The translations under genes were made by a program, and so were the position numbers. The notes under the pieces are model-generated. The model saw nothing but the letters and a program-made list of their open reading frames with translations, did not search any database and was not told the DNA's origin. A DNA stretch of 64,000 nucleotides from Roseobacter sinensis (GTDB lineage: Bacteria > Pseudomonadota > Alphaproteobacteria > Rhodobacterales > Rhodobacteraceae). The stretch is taken from positions 1 through 64,000 of the forward strand of contig NZ_JALIEB010000016.1 in assembly GCF_025755255.1 (NCBI RefSeq), in the 5' to 3' direction. Every line of letters starts with the position of its first letter. Positions within the stretch are counted from its first letter, which is position 1. This document shows, piece after piece, positions 54,372 to 61,037 of the stretch.

Positions 54372-54641
54372 TTAGCGCGGTCTCAGCCCGTCAAACAGCG
54401 CTGCGTTCGGACAGAAGGACGGTGGCGGAGCACCGTGCTCGGCCTTTGCCAGCCAAGCCTTGCAGGCCTCGTCATTCCGACAGTTCAGACATCTGATGAC
54501 GGCTGACTGAAGCTCCGAGTCCCCACACAGCCCGCGTTCAAGGGCCGTCATCACGCCGGTGATATCAAGCATATCTCCCATCTGGCCCAGCCGCGCCTCG
54601 CGCACAGCGTAAAAGCTGCCAAGTGCCTCGCGAATGGTCAT
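54372..54641 (-). CDS. DUF6455-like Cys-rich protein (second of a pair)
   Basis: 89 residues from the ATG at 54641. It has CLNCRNDEACKAWL, then PPSFCPN, a four-cysteine pattern that should bind a metal or Fe-S cluster. It is paralogous to the upstream gene (54638-54931), overlapping it by 4 bases, and both share the C-x2-C-x6-C-x2-WL...PP-x-FCPN layout. Both follow an FNR-type box. Function unknown. Confidence 0.72.
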   Translation of the reverse strand: MTIREALGSFYAVREARLGQMGDMLDITGVMTALERGLCGDSELQSAVIRCLNCRNDEACKAWLAKAEHGAPPPSFCPNAALFDGLRPR

Positions 54642-54931
54642 GCGCCCGGTTCCTGTGTGTAGCCGTCTGTCTTCAAACGCAGGATCGTGTCCCGGTTCGG
54701 ACAGAACGCAGGCGGCGGCACGCCATCGTCCGCTGTCGCAAGCCAGCTTGCGCAGGTTTCGCCGCTCTTGCATTCGTAGCAGTTGATAATGGTGTCGCGA
54801 ATTTTGTCTTCCACGTCCTTCGGGATACGCCGTTTTGGGAGCGTGACACCCGTGACGTTGAGCATTTTCCGCCTGAGCGCCATGCGTTCTTCGAAGGCAC
54901 CAATCGTTGTCTCGAACAAGCTTGTTGTCAT
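54638..54931 (-). CDS. DUF6455-like Cys-rich protein (first of a pair)
   Basis: 97 residues from the ATG at 54931, with GGGAGG upstream. It has the motif CYECKSGETCASWL followed by PPAFCPN, like its downstream neighbour. The basic helix MALRRKMLNVTGVTLPKRR precedes it. A TTGATCTGGCGCAA box lies 61 bases upstream, so the pair is probably made under low oxygen or N-oxide exposure. An Fe-S or zinc site is likely; role unknown. Confidence 0.75.
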   Translation of the reverse strand: MTTSLFETTIGAFEERMALRRKMLNVTGVTLPKRRIPKDVEDKIRDTIINCYECKSGETCASWLATADDGVPPPAFCPNRDTILRLKTDGYTQEPGA

Positions 54932-54991
54932 GGCAAACACACCTCCCCTGTGTTGCACATGCAAATACTACAGGCCGAATTCAGGAATACC

Positions 54992-55005
54992 TTGATCTGG
55001 CGCAA
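54992..55005. promoter_or_regulatory. FNR/Dnr-type box upstream of the DUF6455 pair (TTGATCTGGCGCAA)
   Basis: TTGAT N4 CGCAA lies 61 bases upstream of the DUF6455 start, the same hybrid half-site combination as the box before the nos operon. Confidence 0.72.
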
Positions 55006-55064
55006 TTCGGCTCAAAATGAGACGCGCGGCGTCACCGGTTATCCGGGCACCACAAAAGCGCTCG

Positions 55065-55493
55065 CTACCCGGATATGTATCGCTCCAGTTGGTCGATCAC
55101 GAAGCGCTGGTCGCTGATCTTGCTTTTTACCAGATCGCCGATCGAGACAATGCCAATGACCCGGTTCTCACGGATGACCGGCAAATGACGTATCTTCTTT
55201 TCCGTCATCAAAGCCAGACCCTGATCGGTAGACTGGCCGGGATCGGCGCATACAACCGGGGTTGTCATGATGTCCCTGACTTTGGTTTTGGGAGAGGATT
55301 TGCCCTTCAGAAAAACCCTTCGTGCGTAATGCCGCTCGGTAATAATCCCGACCAGCATCTCACCATCCAGAACAACAAGCGCCCCGATGTCATGATCGGC
55401 CATTGCCTGGATGGCATCGAGGACGGTGGCATCAGGCGGCACACTGAAGACCTCCGTGCCCTTCTCGTCCAGGATTTGCCGAAGCGTTTTCAT
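55065..55493 (-). CDS. Twin CBS-domain protein
   Basis: 142 residues from the ATG at 55493, with two CBS motifs (AIQAMADHDIGALVVLDGEML, ALMTEKKIRHLPVIRENRVIGIVS). CBS pairs bind adenine nucleotides and sense energy state. It stands alone with a perfect FNR box 62 bases upstream, so it is probably made anaerobically. The partner is not evident. Confidence 0.88.
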   Translation of the reverse strand: MKTLRQILDEKGTEVFSVPPDATVLDAIQAMADHDIGALVVLDGEMLVGIITERHYARRVFLKGKSSPKTKVRDIMTTPVVCADPGQSTDQGLALMTEKKIRHLPVIRENRVIGIVSIGDLVKSKISDQRFVIDQLERYISG

Positions 55494-55554
55494 CGGATAC
55501 GGTTCCATCCATCAACTGCTGCAAGAGACTGTAGCCGATCTTGGTACGCGCGCC

Positions 55555-55568
55555 TTGATCAGAATCAA
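55555..55568. promoter_or_regulatory. Perfect FNR box upstream of the CBS gene (TTGATCAGAATCAA)
   Basis: An exact TTGAT N4 ATCAA palindrome lies 62 bases upstream of the CBS gene start and 12 bases past the nnrU stop. Confidence 0.82.
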
Positions 55569-55580
55569 TTATGGGTTTTC

Positions 55581-56249
55581 TCAGCCCAGCGGGCTGACGC
55601 CGAACAACCATGGATGCACCCAGATCAAGCCGACATAAAACGCGACGCCAGCGATCCCGCGGGCGATCGCCCCGCCCCAGGACGTCGGTCTGGCAGTCCC
55701 AAGGCTGGAGGTCACCTCGGCATGGAGACGGTGCCACGCCACCCCCATGTCACGCTGCCGCCGCCGGTCGACAAGACGCACGCCGATCGCGGCGAAGATC
55801 GCGAAAAACCCGAACAAGAGCACATGCGCCAGATCGCCGTTGGGCACGACATGCGCCAACGCCCAAAGCGACAATGCCAGAAGTATCGGGTGCCGCGTCA
55901 TCCGAACTATTCCAGCGTGCGTCGGATCAAAGCGGTCGTTGTGCGCGCCGCCGAAGGAAAACGGGTTCGGCCGCCCGATGGCAAGCGCCAGGACCACGCA
56001 GACGGGCAGCATCACAGCAAGTGGCACATGCCCCTGCCACGGCGTCCAGTTCCACAGCAGCACGACAGGCGCGCGCCCGGCGGCGCCAATCAGCCAGACC
56101 AGTGCGGCCAGCGACAAAGCAGAATAGGCAATGGTGAACCCGCGTTGGCCCAACCGGGCCTGCAACCACGGCCGTATGGGAGGGCGCAAGGGGAGCGAAT
56201 GTGTGACAAGAAAACCGACCCAGGCCAAGGTGAATTCCAGCCAGCCCAC
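55581..56249 (-). CDS. nnrU: NnrU-family membrane protein
   Basis: 222 residues from a GTG at 56249 preceded by AAGGA; a longer ATG start at 56303 would run through the nnrS end. Seven hydrophobic helices and the NnrU segments RPNPFSFGGAHNDRFDP, GIVRMTRHPILLALSLWALAHVVPNGD and RRRQRDMGVAWHRL are present. NnrU proteins accompany nitrite and nitric oxide reductase genes and relate to isoprenoid methyltransferase-type membrane enzymes; the exact function is unknown. Confidence 0.88.
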   Translation of the reverse strand: MGWLEFTLAWVGFLVTHSLPLRPPIRPWLQARLGQRGFTIAYSALSLAALVWLIGAAGRAPVVLLWNWTPWQGHVPLAVMLPVCVVLALAIGRPNPFSFGGAHNDRFDPTHAGIVRMTRHPILLALSLWALAHVVPNGDLAHVLLFGFFAIFAAIGVRLVDRRRQRDMGVAWHRLHAEVTSSLGTARPTSWGGAIARGIAGVAFYVGLIWVHPWLFGVSPLG

Positions 56250-56253
56250 ATCC

Positions 56254-57465
56254 TTACCCTCTGCGCTGCTTGTCTGGAGGCAATCGCAGCAGGAGTGGTC
56301 CATAGATCATGACGAACGCGCCGAAGCCCGTGATCCAGCCAAGGCCCGCGAGCAGGTGCAGCCTGTCCGCCTCGGACGGCCAGACCCCTGCACTCACCCG
56401 GGCCAGAACCGCCACGATCACAGCGACATAGATACCAATCGTTCCGATCCCGGCCGTCAGCGGCTGGCCAGTATGCCCCAGCGTGGCACGGGTCATCACG
56501 GCCATCGTCATCAGCCCGATCGCCCCGGCCATCCAAATATGCTGTGCCGCTGCCGCCCCGAAGAGATCTGGCCGGAGAGTTTCTGCGGCGATGGCGAGTG
56601 CCCCCAGAGGCACAAGGGCATAGGCGACGTGCAGAACGGCAACCAGCGGTTCGGGTCCCGTGCGATGCCCGGCCCACCGTGCCAGACGGACAGTATGCGC
56701 AATGCCCGCCAGAAGAAGCGCGAGACCCGCGACCGAGTGATCCGGAAAGGCGACCCAGATCAGAAGCGCCGCCAGAAGCAGCAGCAGGGCGCCCTTGTCG
56801 AGTTTCTGCATTGGCGGTGTCGGCAATTGTCCATCGCCACGTTTGACCAGCCAATTGCGCGTGAAAGACGGCACAATCCGCCCGCCAATCACGGCGATCA
56901 TCATCACGCCAGCGCCAAGCCCCAGGCGCAAGCCATAGCCTTGCGCGGCATAGGAGCCAGTCGCGGCCTCCCAATGAAACAACGCATTGGCGAGCGTGAA
57001 CACAGCCAGCATGCCAAGAACGAGAAGGTTCCTCCAATTTTTGCCCACGACAATCTCGCGCGCGATCATCAGGCCAAGGGCAACCGGCATCGCGAGGTCG
57101 ACGACGGCGACCACAAGAGGCGGCAGCAGCAGCGACAGCCCTACGGCAACGCGCCCTGCCACCCAAAGCGCAGCCAGCCCGCCCAACGGCCAGCCGACAA
57201 TCGGCAGCCGCCCGGTCCAGTTCGGCACCGCCGTCAGCAGGAATCCCGCAACGACGGCCGAGAGATACCCGAACAGGAATTCATGCGCATGCCATGACAC
57301 CGGGTCGAATGCCGTTGGCACTGTCAGCGCCCCGGACAGCATTGGCACCCAGAGCGCCATGATCAGCACGGCCCAGACCGCAGCCCCGAAGAAAAAGGGG
57401 CGAAAGCCGAATGTGAGCAGTGCCGGGCCGCGCCAAGCGCGCATTTGCTCAGCCGTGGAGCTCAT
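56254..57465 (-). CDS. nnrS: NnrS-family haem-copper membrane protein
   Basis: 403 residues, about 12 hydrophobic helices. The NnrS pattern includes RPFFFGAAVWAVLIM, WHAHEFLFGYLSAVVAGFLLTAVPNWTG, GRIVPSFTRNWL and HAHEF/VLHVAYALVPLG histidines. NnrS protects against nitrosative stress, perhaps by limiting dinitrosyl iron formation. The start overlaps the cyclo-ligase stop by 4 bases. Confidence 0.92.
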   Translation of the reverse strand: MSSTAEQMRAWRGPALLTFGFRPFFFGAAVWAVLIMALWVPMLSGALTVPTAFDPVSWHAHEFLFGYLSAVVAGFLLTAVPNWTGRLPIVGWPLGGLAALWVAGRVAVGLSLLLPPLVVAVVDLAMPVALGLMIAREIVVGKNWRNLLVLGMLAVFTLANALFHWEAATGSYAAQGYGLRLGLGAGVMMIAVIGGRIVPSFTRNWLVKRGDGQLPTPPMQKLDKGALLLLLAALLIWVAFPDHSVAGLALLLAGIAHTVRLARWAGHRTGPEPLVAVLHVAYALVPLGALAIAAETLRPDLFGAAAAQHIWMAGAIGLMTMAVMTRATLGHTGQPLTAGIGTIGIYVAVIVAVLARVSAGVWPSEADRLHLLAGLGWITGFGAFVMIYGPLLLRLPPDKQRRG

Positions 57466-58157
57466 GGTGTTTGCCTGGAAACTTGCACGCCCTCTTGGGT
57501 CAGGATGACGTCCAAGGGAATATCGTGAGGCTGTGGGAAAATCGTTGTCAGGTAGGCGGAGTGAAACCCTATTCCGATGGTAAACGGCTGTGGCGTCAAT
57601 GCGGCCAGCGTTCTGTCGAAATAGCCACCCCCATAGCCAAGTCGGAAGCCTGCGCTATCCCAGCCCACCAATGGCGCCAGCGTTATGTCGGGCGTCAGCG
57701 CATCTGCCTCGGGCGGCGGGACGGAAATGTTCCAACTCCCCAGCACCATGATTGTGTCGGGGGTCCAGCGGCGAAAAACAAGCGGCGCGGCCCTGTGTTC
57801 GACCAATGGCAAAGCAAGTGTGACACCTGCCGCGTGCAGATCGGCCATCAGCGGTCGCAGATCGGGCTCTCCCTTGATTGGCCAATACGCCGAGACCACC
57901 CTGCCCTGCGCCCTGTCAAAGCGCGTAAACAACAGCTCTCGCAGATGCTCGGCTAGCGCCCTTCCCACGGCTGCACGGCCCCTGACGCTGAGCGCTTGGC
58001 GCTCCGCGCGCAGTCGCGTACGTTCCGACGCTCGCCATCGCGCCACGTCCCGCGCCTGTTCGGGATCCACCGCCATCGGATCAAAATAGTCTGGCGCGAT
58101 CTCGCCCGCGAGGCACGGCGGCGAGGCGAAACGGCTTCCAGTGTCTGTGATCCCCAT
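57462..58157 (-). CDS. 5-formyltetrahydrofolate cyclo-ligase
   Basis: 231 residues from the ATG at 58157. The family is marked by ERTRLRAERQALS, SAYWPIKGEPDLRP and the ATP/folate motif GFRLGYGGGYFDRTLA. It turns 5-formyl-THF into 5,10-methenyl-THF. An N-terminal stretch of about 45 residues (CLAGEIAPDYFDP) precedes the enzyme fold and is unusual. It sits in an NO-defence operon, overlapping nnrS, so it may be needed during nitrosative stress. Confidence 0.9.
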   Translation of the reverse strand: MGITDTGSRFASPPCLAGEIAPDYFDPMAVDPEQARDVARWRASERTRLRAERQALSVRGRAAVGRALAEHLRELLFTRFDRAQGRVVSAYWPIKGEPDLRPLMADLHAAGVTLALPLVEHRAAPLVFRRWTPDTIMVLGSWNISVPPPEADALTPDITLAPLVGWDSAGFRLGYGGGYFDRTLAALTPQPFTIGIGFHSAYLTTIFPQPHDIPLDVILTQEGVQVSRQTP

Positions 58158-58170
58158 TTCGCGAGCGCCC

Positions 58171-58644
58171 TCAAGCCGGCTCGAACTGTGGGAACAAGAC
58201 ATCGTTTTCCAGGCGCATATGCTCCTCCAAGTCGCCGAGGAACTCTGCCAGTCCGGTGTAAAGCGCAGTCCAGGTGCCGCAGGCCCCCGCCGGCAAGGTC
58301 AAATTGCAGGTCAGACGGCGGATATCGGCAATTTCGGTGGCGTGATTGTCGTGATCAGCACGCATGACCGCAATCGGGTTTTCGATGCCGGGCATCCCCC
58401 CCTTGCGGATGGCGGGGAAGAGGATCAGTTCCTCTTTTTTCATATGCACTTCCATATCGCCGATCATCCGCTCTAACAGGTTGGACAAACCCTCCGGCAC
58501 ATCATCATCACCGAAATGCACCGTTTCGACCCGTTCGGCCATCTGGGCAAGCAGCGGCAGCTGTTCACGGTGCCGCTCATGATAACGCGTTTCGATGTAC
58601 CGGGTCAGCTCAGCAGGATCTTGTGGCGGGCTTGTATCAGGCAT
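58171..58644 (-). CDS. RIC/YtfE-like di-iron (hemerythrin) protein
   Basis: 157 residues. His/Glu ligands of a di-iron site are seen in ETRYHERHREQLP, MEVHMKKEELILFP, MRADHDNHATEI and LEEHMRLENDVLFPQFE, the hemerythrin part of RIC proteins (YtfE, ScdA, DnrN) that repair Fe-S clusters after NO damage. The N-terminal ScdA domain of the full-length proteins is missing. It lies between the globin and folate genes. Confidence 0.87.
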   Translation of the reverse strand: MPDTSPPQDPAELTRYIETRYHERHREQLPLLAQMAERVETVHFGDDDVPEGLSNLLERMIGDMEVHMKKEELILFPAIRKGGMPGIENPIAVMRADHDNHATEIADIRRLTCNLTLPAGACGTWTALYTGLAEFLGDLEEHMRLENDVLFPQFEPA

Positions 58645-58659
58645 TGCAGCATCCTTTCG

Positions 58660-59112
58660 TCAGCGTAAGTTAGGAACGGTTTTTGAGTTGGCGCGAGCCG
58701 TGGCCTCCACGGCCATATGCAAAGAGTGTGCAATCCGCTCGGCGCGGATCATCACATGCGCGGCACCGGCAGGTGGGCAGGTCTCATAGGCGGTCTCGCG
58801 AAACAGGCTCAGCCAACGGTCGAAATGCGACCGTGATACCGGCAGATGCGCATGCGCTGGCACTGGTGCACCGTGATACTGCCCTGTCATCAACGCGACG
58901 GACGACCAAAAGGCTATCATCCGCGCAAGATGTGGCTCCCAGTCGGTGATGCGGCTTGCGAAGATCGGTCCGAGAACACTGTCTGCGCGAACCTTACCGT
59001 AAAATCGATGTACCAAATCCGTCAGCATCCCTTGATCGAGGCCGGTCTTGTCCATGATCGCGCGGGTCATCTCGGGTCGTGCTGATGAAATGCGCGGTTG
59101 TTCTGATTGCAT
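58660..59112 (-). CDS. Group III truncated haemoglobin
   Basis: About 150 residues from the ATG at 59112 (ATGs at 59121 and 59154 are alternatives). The globin pattern LVHRFYGKVRADSVLGPIF, MIAFWSSVALMTGQYHGAP and HAHLPVSRSHFDRWLSLF includes the proximal His (HLPV/RSHF region) of trHbs of group III. Likely to bind NO or O2. It is the first gene of the operon facing nsrR, with a palindromic site 61 bases upstream. Confidence 0.88.
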   Translation of the reverse strand: MQSEQPRISSARPEMTRAIMDKTGLDQGMLTDLVHRFYGKVRADSVLGPIFASRITDWEPHLARMIAFWSSVALMTGQYHGAPVPAHAHLPVSRSHFDRWLSLFRETAYETCPPAGAAHVMIRAERIAHSLHMAVEATARANSKTVPNLR

Positions 59113-59172
59113 GCCGACCATTCTGGCGTCCTGAGGGTTTTTCCGTTGCACCAAGACGTAGACCTGCTAATG

Positions 59173-59187
59173 GGTATTGTAAATACC
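59173..59187. promoter_or_regulatory. Probable NsrR operator: GGTATT-GTA-AATACC
   Basis: A perfect 6-bp inverted repeat with a 3-bp spacer lies in the globin-nsrR divergent spacer, 61 bases from the globin start and 23 from the nsrR start. Rrf2-family NsrR proteins bind short palindromes of this kind, so it probably controls both directions. Confidence 0.78.
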
Positions 59188-59209
59188 TATTCATGTAGTG
59201 GAGAGCCCT

Positions 59210-59623
59210 TTGCGTCTCACATCTTTTACGGATTACGGCCTTCGCATGCTGATGCGCATGGCTGGTGCGCCGGACCGCGCCCACTCCACGGCCGAGATGG
59301 CCGATGAGTTCGGTCTGTCCCGCAATCACCTGAGCAAGATCATGCAGCGGTTGTCGGCAGCCGGTGTCGTCGAAACGCGGCGCGGGGGAGGCGGCGGAGC
59401 ACGGCTTGCCAAACCGGCAAGCGATATTCCGCTCGGGGCGTTGATCAAGCTGCTGGAGGAAGATCAGCCCTTGGTCGAATGCTTCTCCACCGGAAATGCC
59501 TGCACGCTCGATGGCTCCTGCGGTCTCAAAGCCCGCCTGCGTGTGGCCGAGACCGCTTTTCTGGAATCGCTCGACCGCAGCACGCTCGCCGACATCGCAT
59601 TGCGCCGATCGCAGAGCATGTGA
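59210..59623 (+). CDS. nsrR: NsrR-type Rrf2 NO-sensing repressor
   Basis: 137 residues from TTG at 59210, chosen because GGAGAG lies 5 bases upstream and the protein then begins MRLTSFTDYGLRML, the usual NsrR start (a GTG at 59198 is the alternative). The winged helix is at 27-60; the cluster cysteines are C91, C98 and C104 (CFSTGNACTLDGSC). NsrR loses its Fe-S cluster with NO and releases NO-defence genes, here the divergent globin operon. Confidence 0.9.
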   Translation: MRLTSFTDYGLRMLMRMAGAPDRAHSTAEMADEFGLSRNHLSKIMQRLSAAGVVETRRGGGGGARLAKPASDIPLGALIKLLEEDQPLVECFSTGNACTLDGSCGLKARLRVAETAFLESLDRSTLADIALRRSQSM

Positions 59624-59632
59624 GACAGGATA

Positions 59633-59929
59633 ATGACGACATCACGTTCCAGGCCGACCACAACACCGGGCACGATTTCCTTTGACGGTGACCGCTTTCT
59701 GGTCCCGGCCGAACTGATCGCCACGGCGTTTGATCTGGCACCCGCCGACGTCCCCGACCTGATGCGGCACGGATCGATTACGAGCCGCAGTGAGACCGGG
59801 GTGGAGGAGGATGCAGGTCGTTGGCGTATCACGTTCTTCTACAATGGACGGGCGTTGCGTCTCACCATCGACGCTCAGGGGGAGGTCCTGAAACGTGCGC
59901 TGTTCGACACGCCCGGACGTTCCGGCTAA
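59633..59929 (+). CDS. DUF6522-like small protein
   Basis: 98 residues. FDGDRFLVPAELIATAFDLAPADVPDLMRHGSITS and GRWRITFFYNGRALRLTID are typical of DUF6522 proteins found with denitrification genes, as I recall. It begins 9 bases after nsrR and is probably co-transcribed. No catalytic motif is visible; function unknown. Confidence 0.7.
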   Translation: MTTSRSRPTTTPGTISFDGDRFLVPAELIATAFDLAPADVPDLMRHGSITSRSETGVEEDAGRWRITFFYNGRALRLTIDAQGEVLKRALFDTPGRSG

Positions 59930-60527
59930 GCGACGGCGGGGCCGAACGCGGCGTTTTCGGAATCACGAGCACGGCCAAGGCAAATCGGTCGCCCTCGCGT
60001 CGGGCGTCTCTCGATCCCGGCTGCCTGAGCTGTAGCCATCAGGATACCGGTATCGCAGGAGGGGGAGGTTTGGCCTTGCGCCCCGGCGCCCAGAGGGCGC
60101 CGATCCGGCTCTAGGCGCCTGCCCCGGAGCCATCCATGTCTCCGCCCTTCGGGTCACGATCCGTGGCGCGGAATTCGAAGGTGTGCCCGGCGATGCCGGG
60201 CACATCGTTTATTGATATCCGCCTGACATCCGGACGACGGCGCGAACAGGGGCTCTGGTGCCGCTGGCGCGTCAGCCTCCGCCGGAGAAATCCGGTGCCT
60301 CCCGTCGGCTGATGCCGCCGGGTCCCTCCCGATTTCACCGCTCCGGCCCCCTGTGTCCCGCCGCCGCCCGGCCGCAGGTCGGGCTGTGCCCCTCCCTGCT
60401 CTGCCCTTCGGAAGACGCGGGGGTCTTCCGAACGTCAGAGACCGGGATGGCCCGCGCCCAAGGCGGACAATGGGCCACTGCACAAAAGACCCATGCCGCG
60501 CCAACCACGAAGGAAAGGAGCGAGACC
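59930..60527. other. 600-bp spacer between the denitrification block and the plasmid genes
   Basis: No supported gene. The sequence is GC-rich. An open frame on the minus strand at 60111-60338 is protein-like near its end (RRISINDVPGIAGHTFEF) and may be a gene remnant, but lacks a credible start. No terminator or repeat was recognised with confidence. Confidence 0.5.
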
Positions 60528-60896
60528 ATGGGCCTCGACCAATATGCCTATCTCAAGACACCCGAAAGCGGAGACGAAGGGGAAGTACCCGCCTTTGTCT
60601 GGCGCAAGCATTCCAGACTGCAGACATTCATGGAATCCCTCTATGTCGCCCGCACCGGCCTCTCGGCCAGCGACCTCAATTGCGGCGAGTTGATCCTCGC
60701 GCCGGAGGACATCGACCGTCTGGAACAGGCCGTCACCGACGGCACCCTGCCCCGGTGCGAGGGCGGCTTTTTCTACGGGCACCAGTTTCAGGACGAACAG
60801 GCTGCCGATTACCGCACCTACGACCTGGACTTCTGCGCATGGGCACGGGCCGAGATGCAGGCCGGATCGACCGTGGTCTATTCCTGCTGGTGGTAG
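60528..60896 (+). CDS. Small conserved plasmid protein (MGLDQYAY family)
   Basis: 122 residues from the ATG at 60528, with AAGGAG upstream. It begins MGLDQYAYLKTP and has FVWRKHSRLQTFMESLYV, GGFFYGHQFQDEQAADYRTYD and VVYSCWW. Proteins of this sort are common on alphaproteobacterial plasmids beside ParB-like and DUF736 genes, sometimes mislabelled as phosphoglycerate kinase; they lack any kinase motif. Function unknown. Confidence 0.75.
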   Translation: MGLDQYAYLKTPESGDEGEVPAFVWRKHSRLQTFMESLYVARTGLSASDLNCGELILAPEDIDRLEQAVTDGTLPRCEGGFFYGHQFQDEQAADYRTYDLDFCAWARAEMQAGSTVVYSCWW

Positions 60897-61037
60897 GTCG
60901 CCCGACAGCGCCCCGGAGACGCCCTGAGCGTCTTTTGGGGCTTGGTCCCCTGCCCCCTTACCCCTCCATCGTCCTCCCGCGCCGTTCTCAGGGCGCAGGG
61001 GGGCTCTGACCATCCAAACCGAAAGGAGACCCTCCCC

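Noticed and set aside
60111-60338. Minus-strand 75-codon frame with a protein-like end
   Set aside because: The N-terminal half is Arg-rich and start context is poor; at most a gene remnant.
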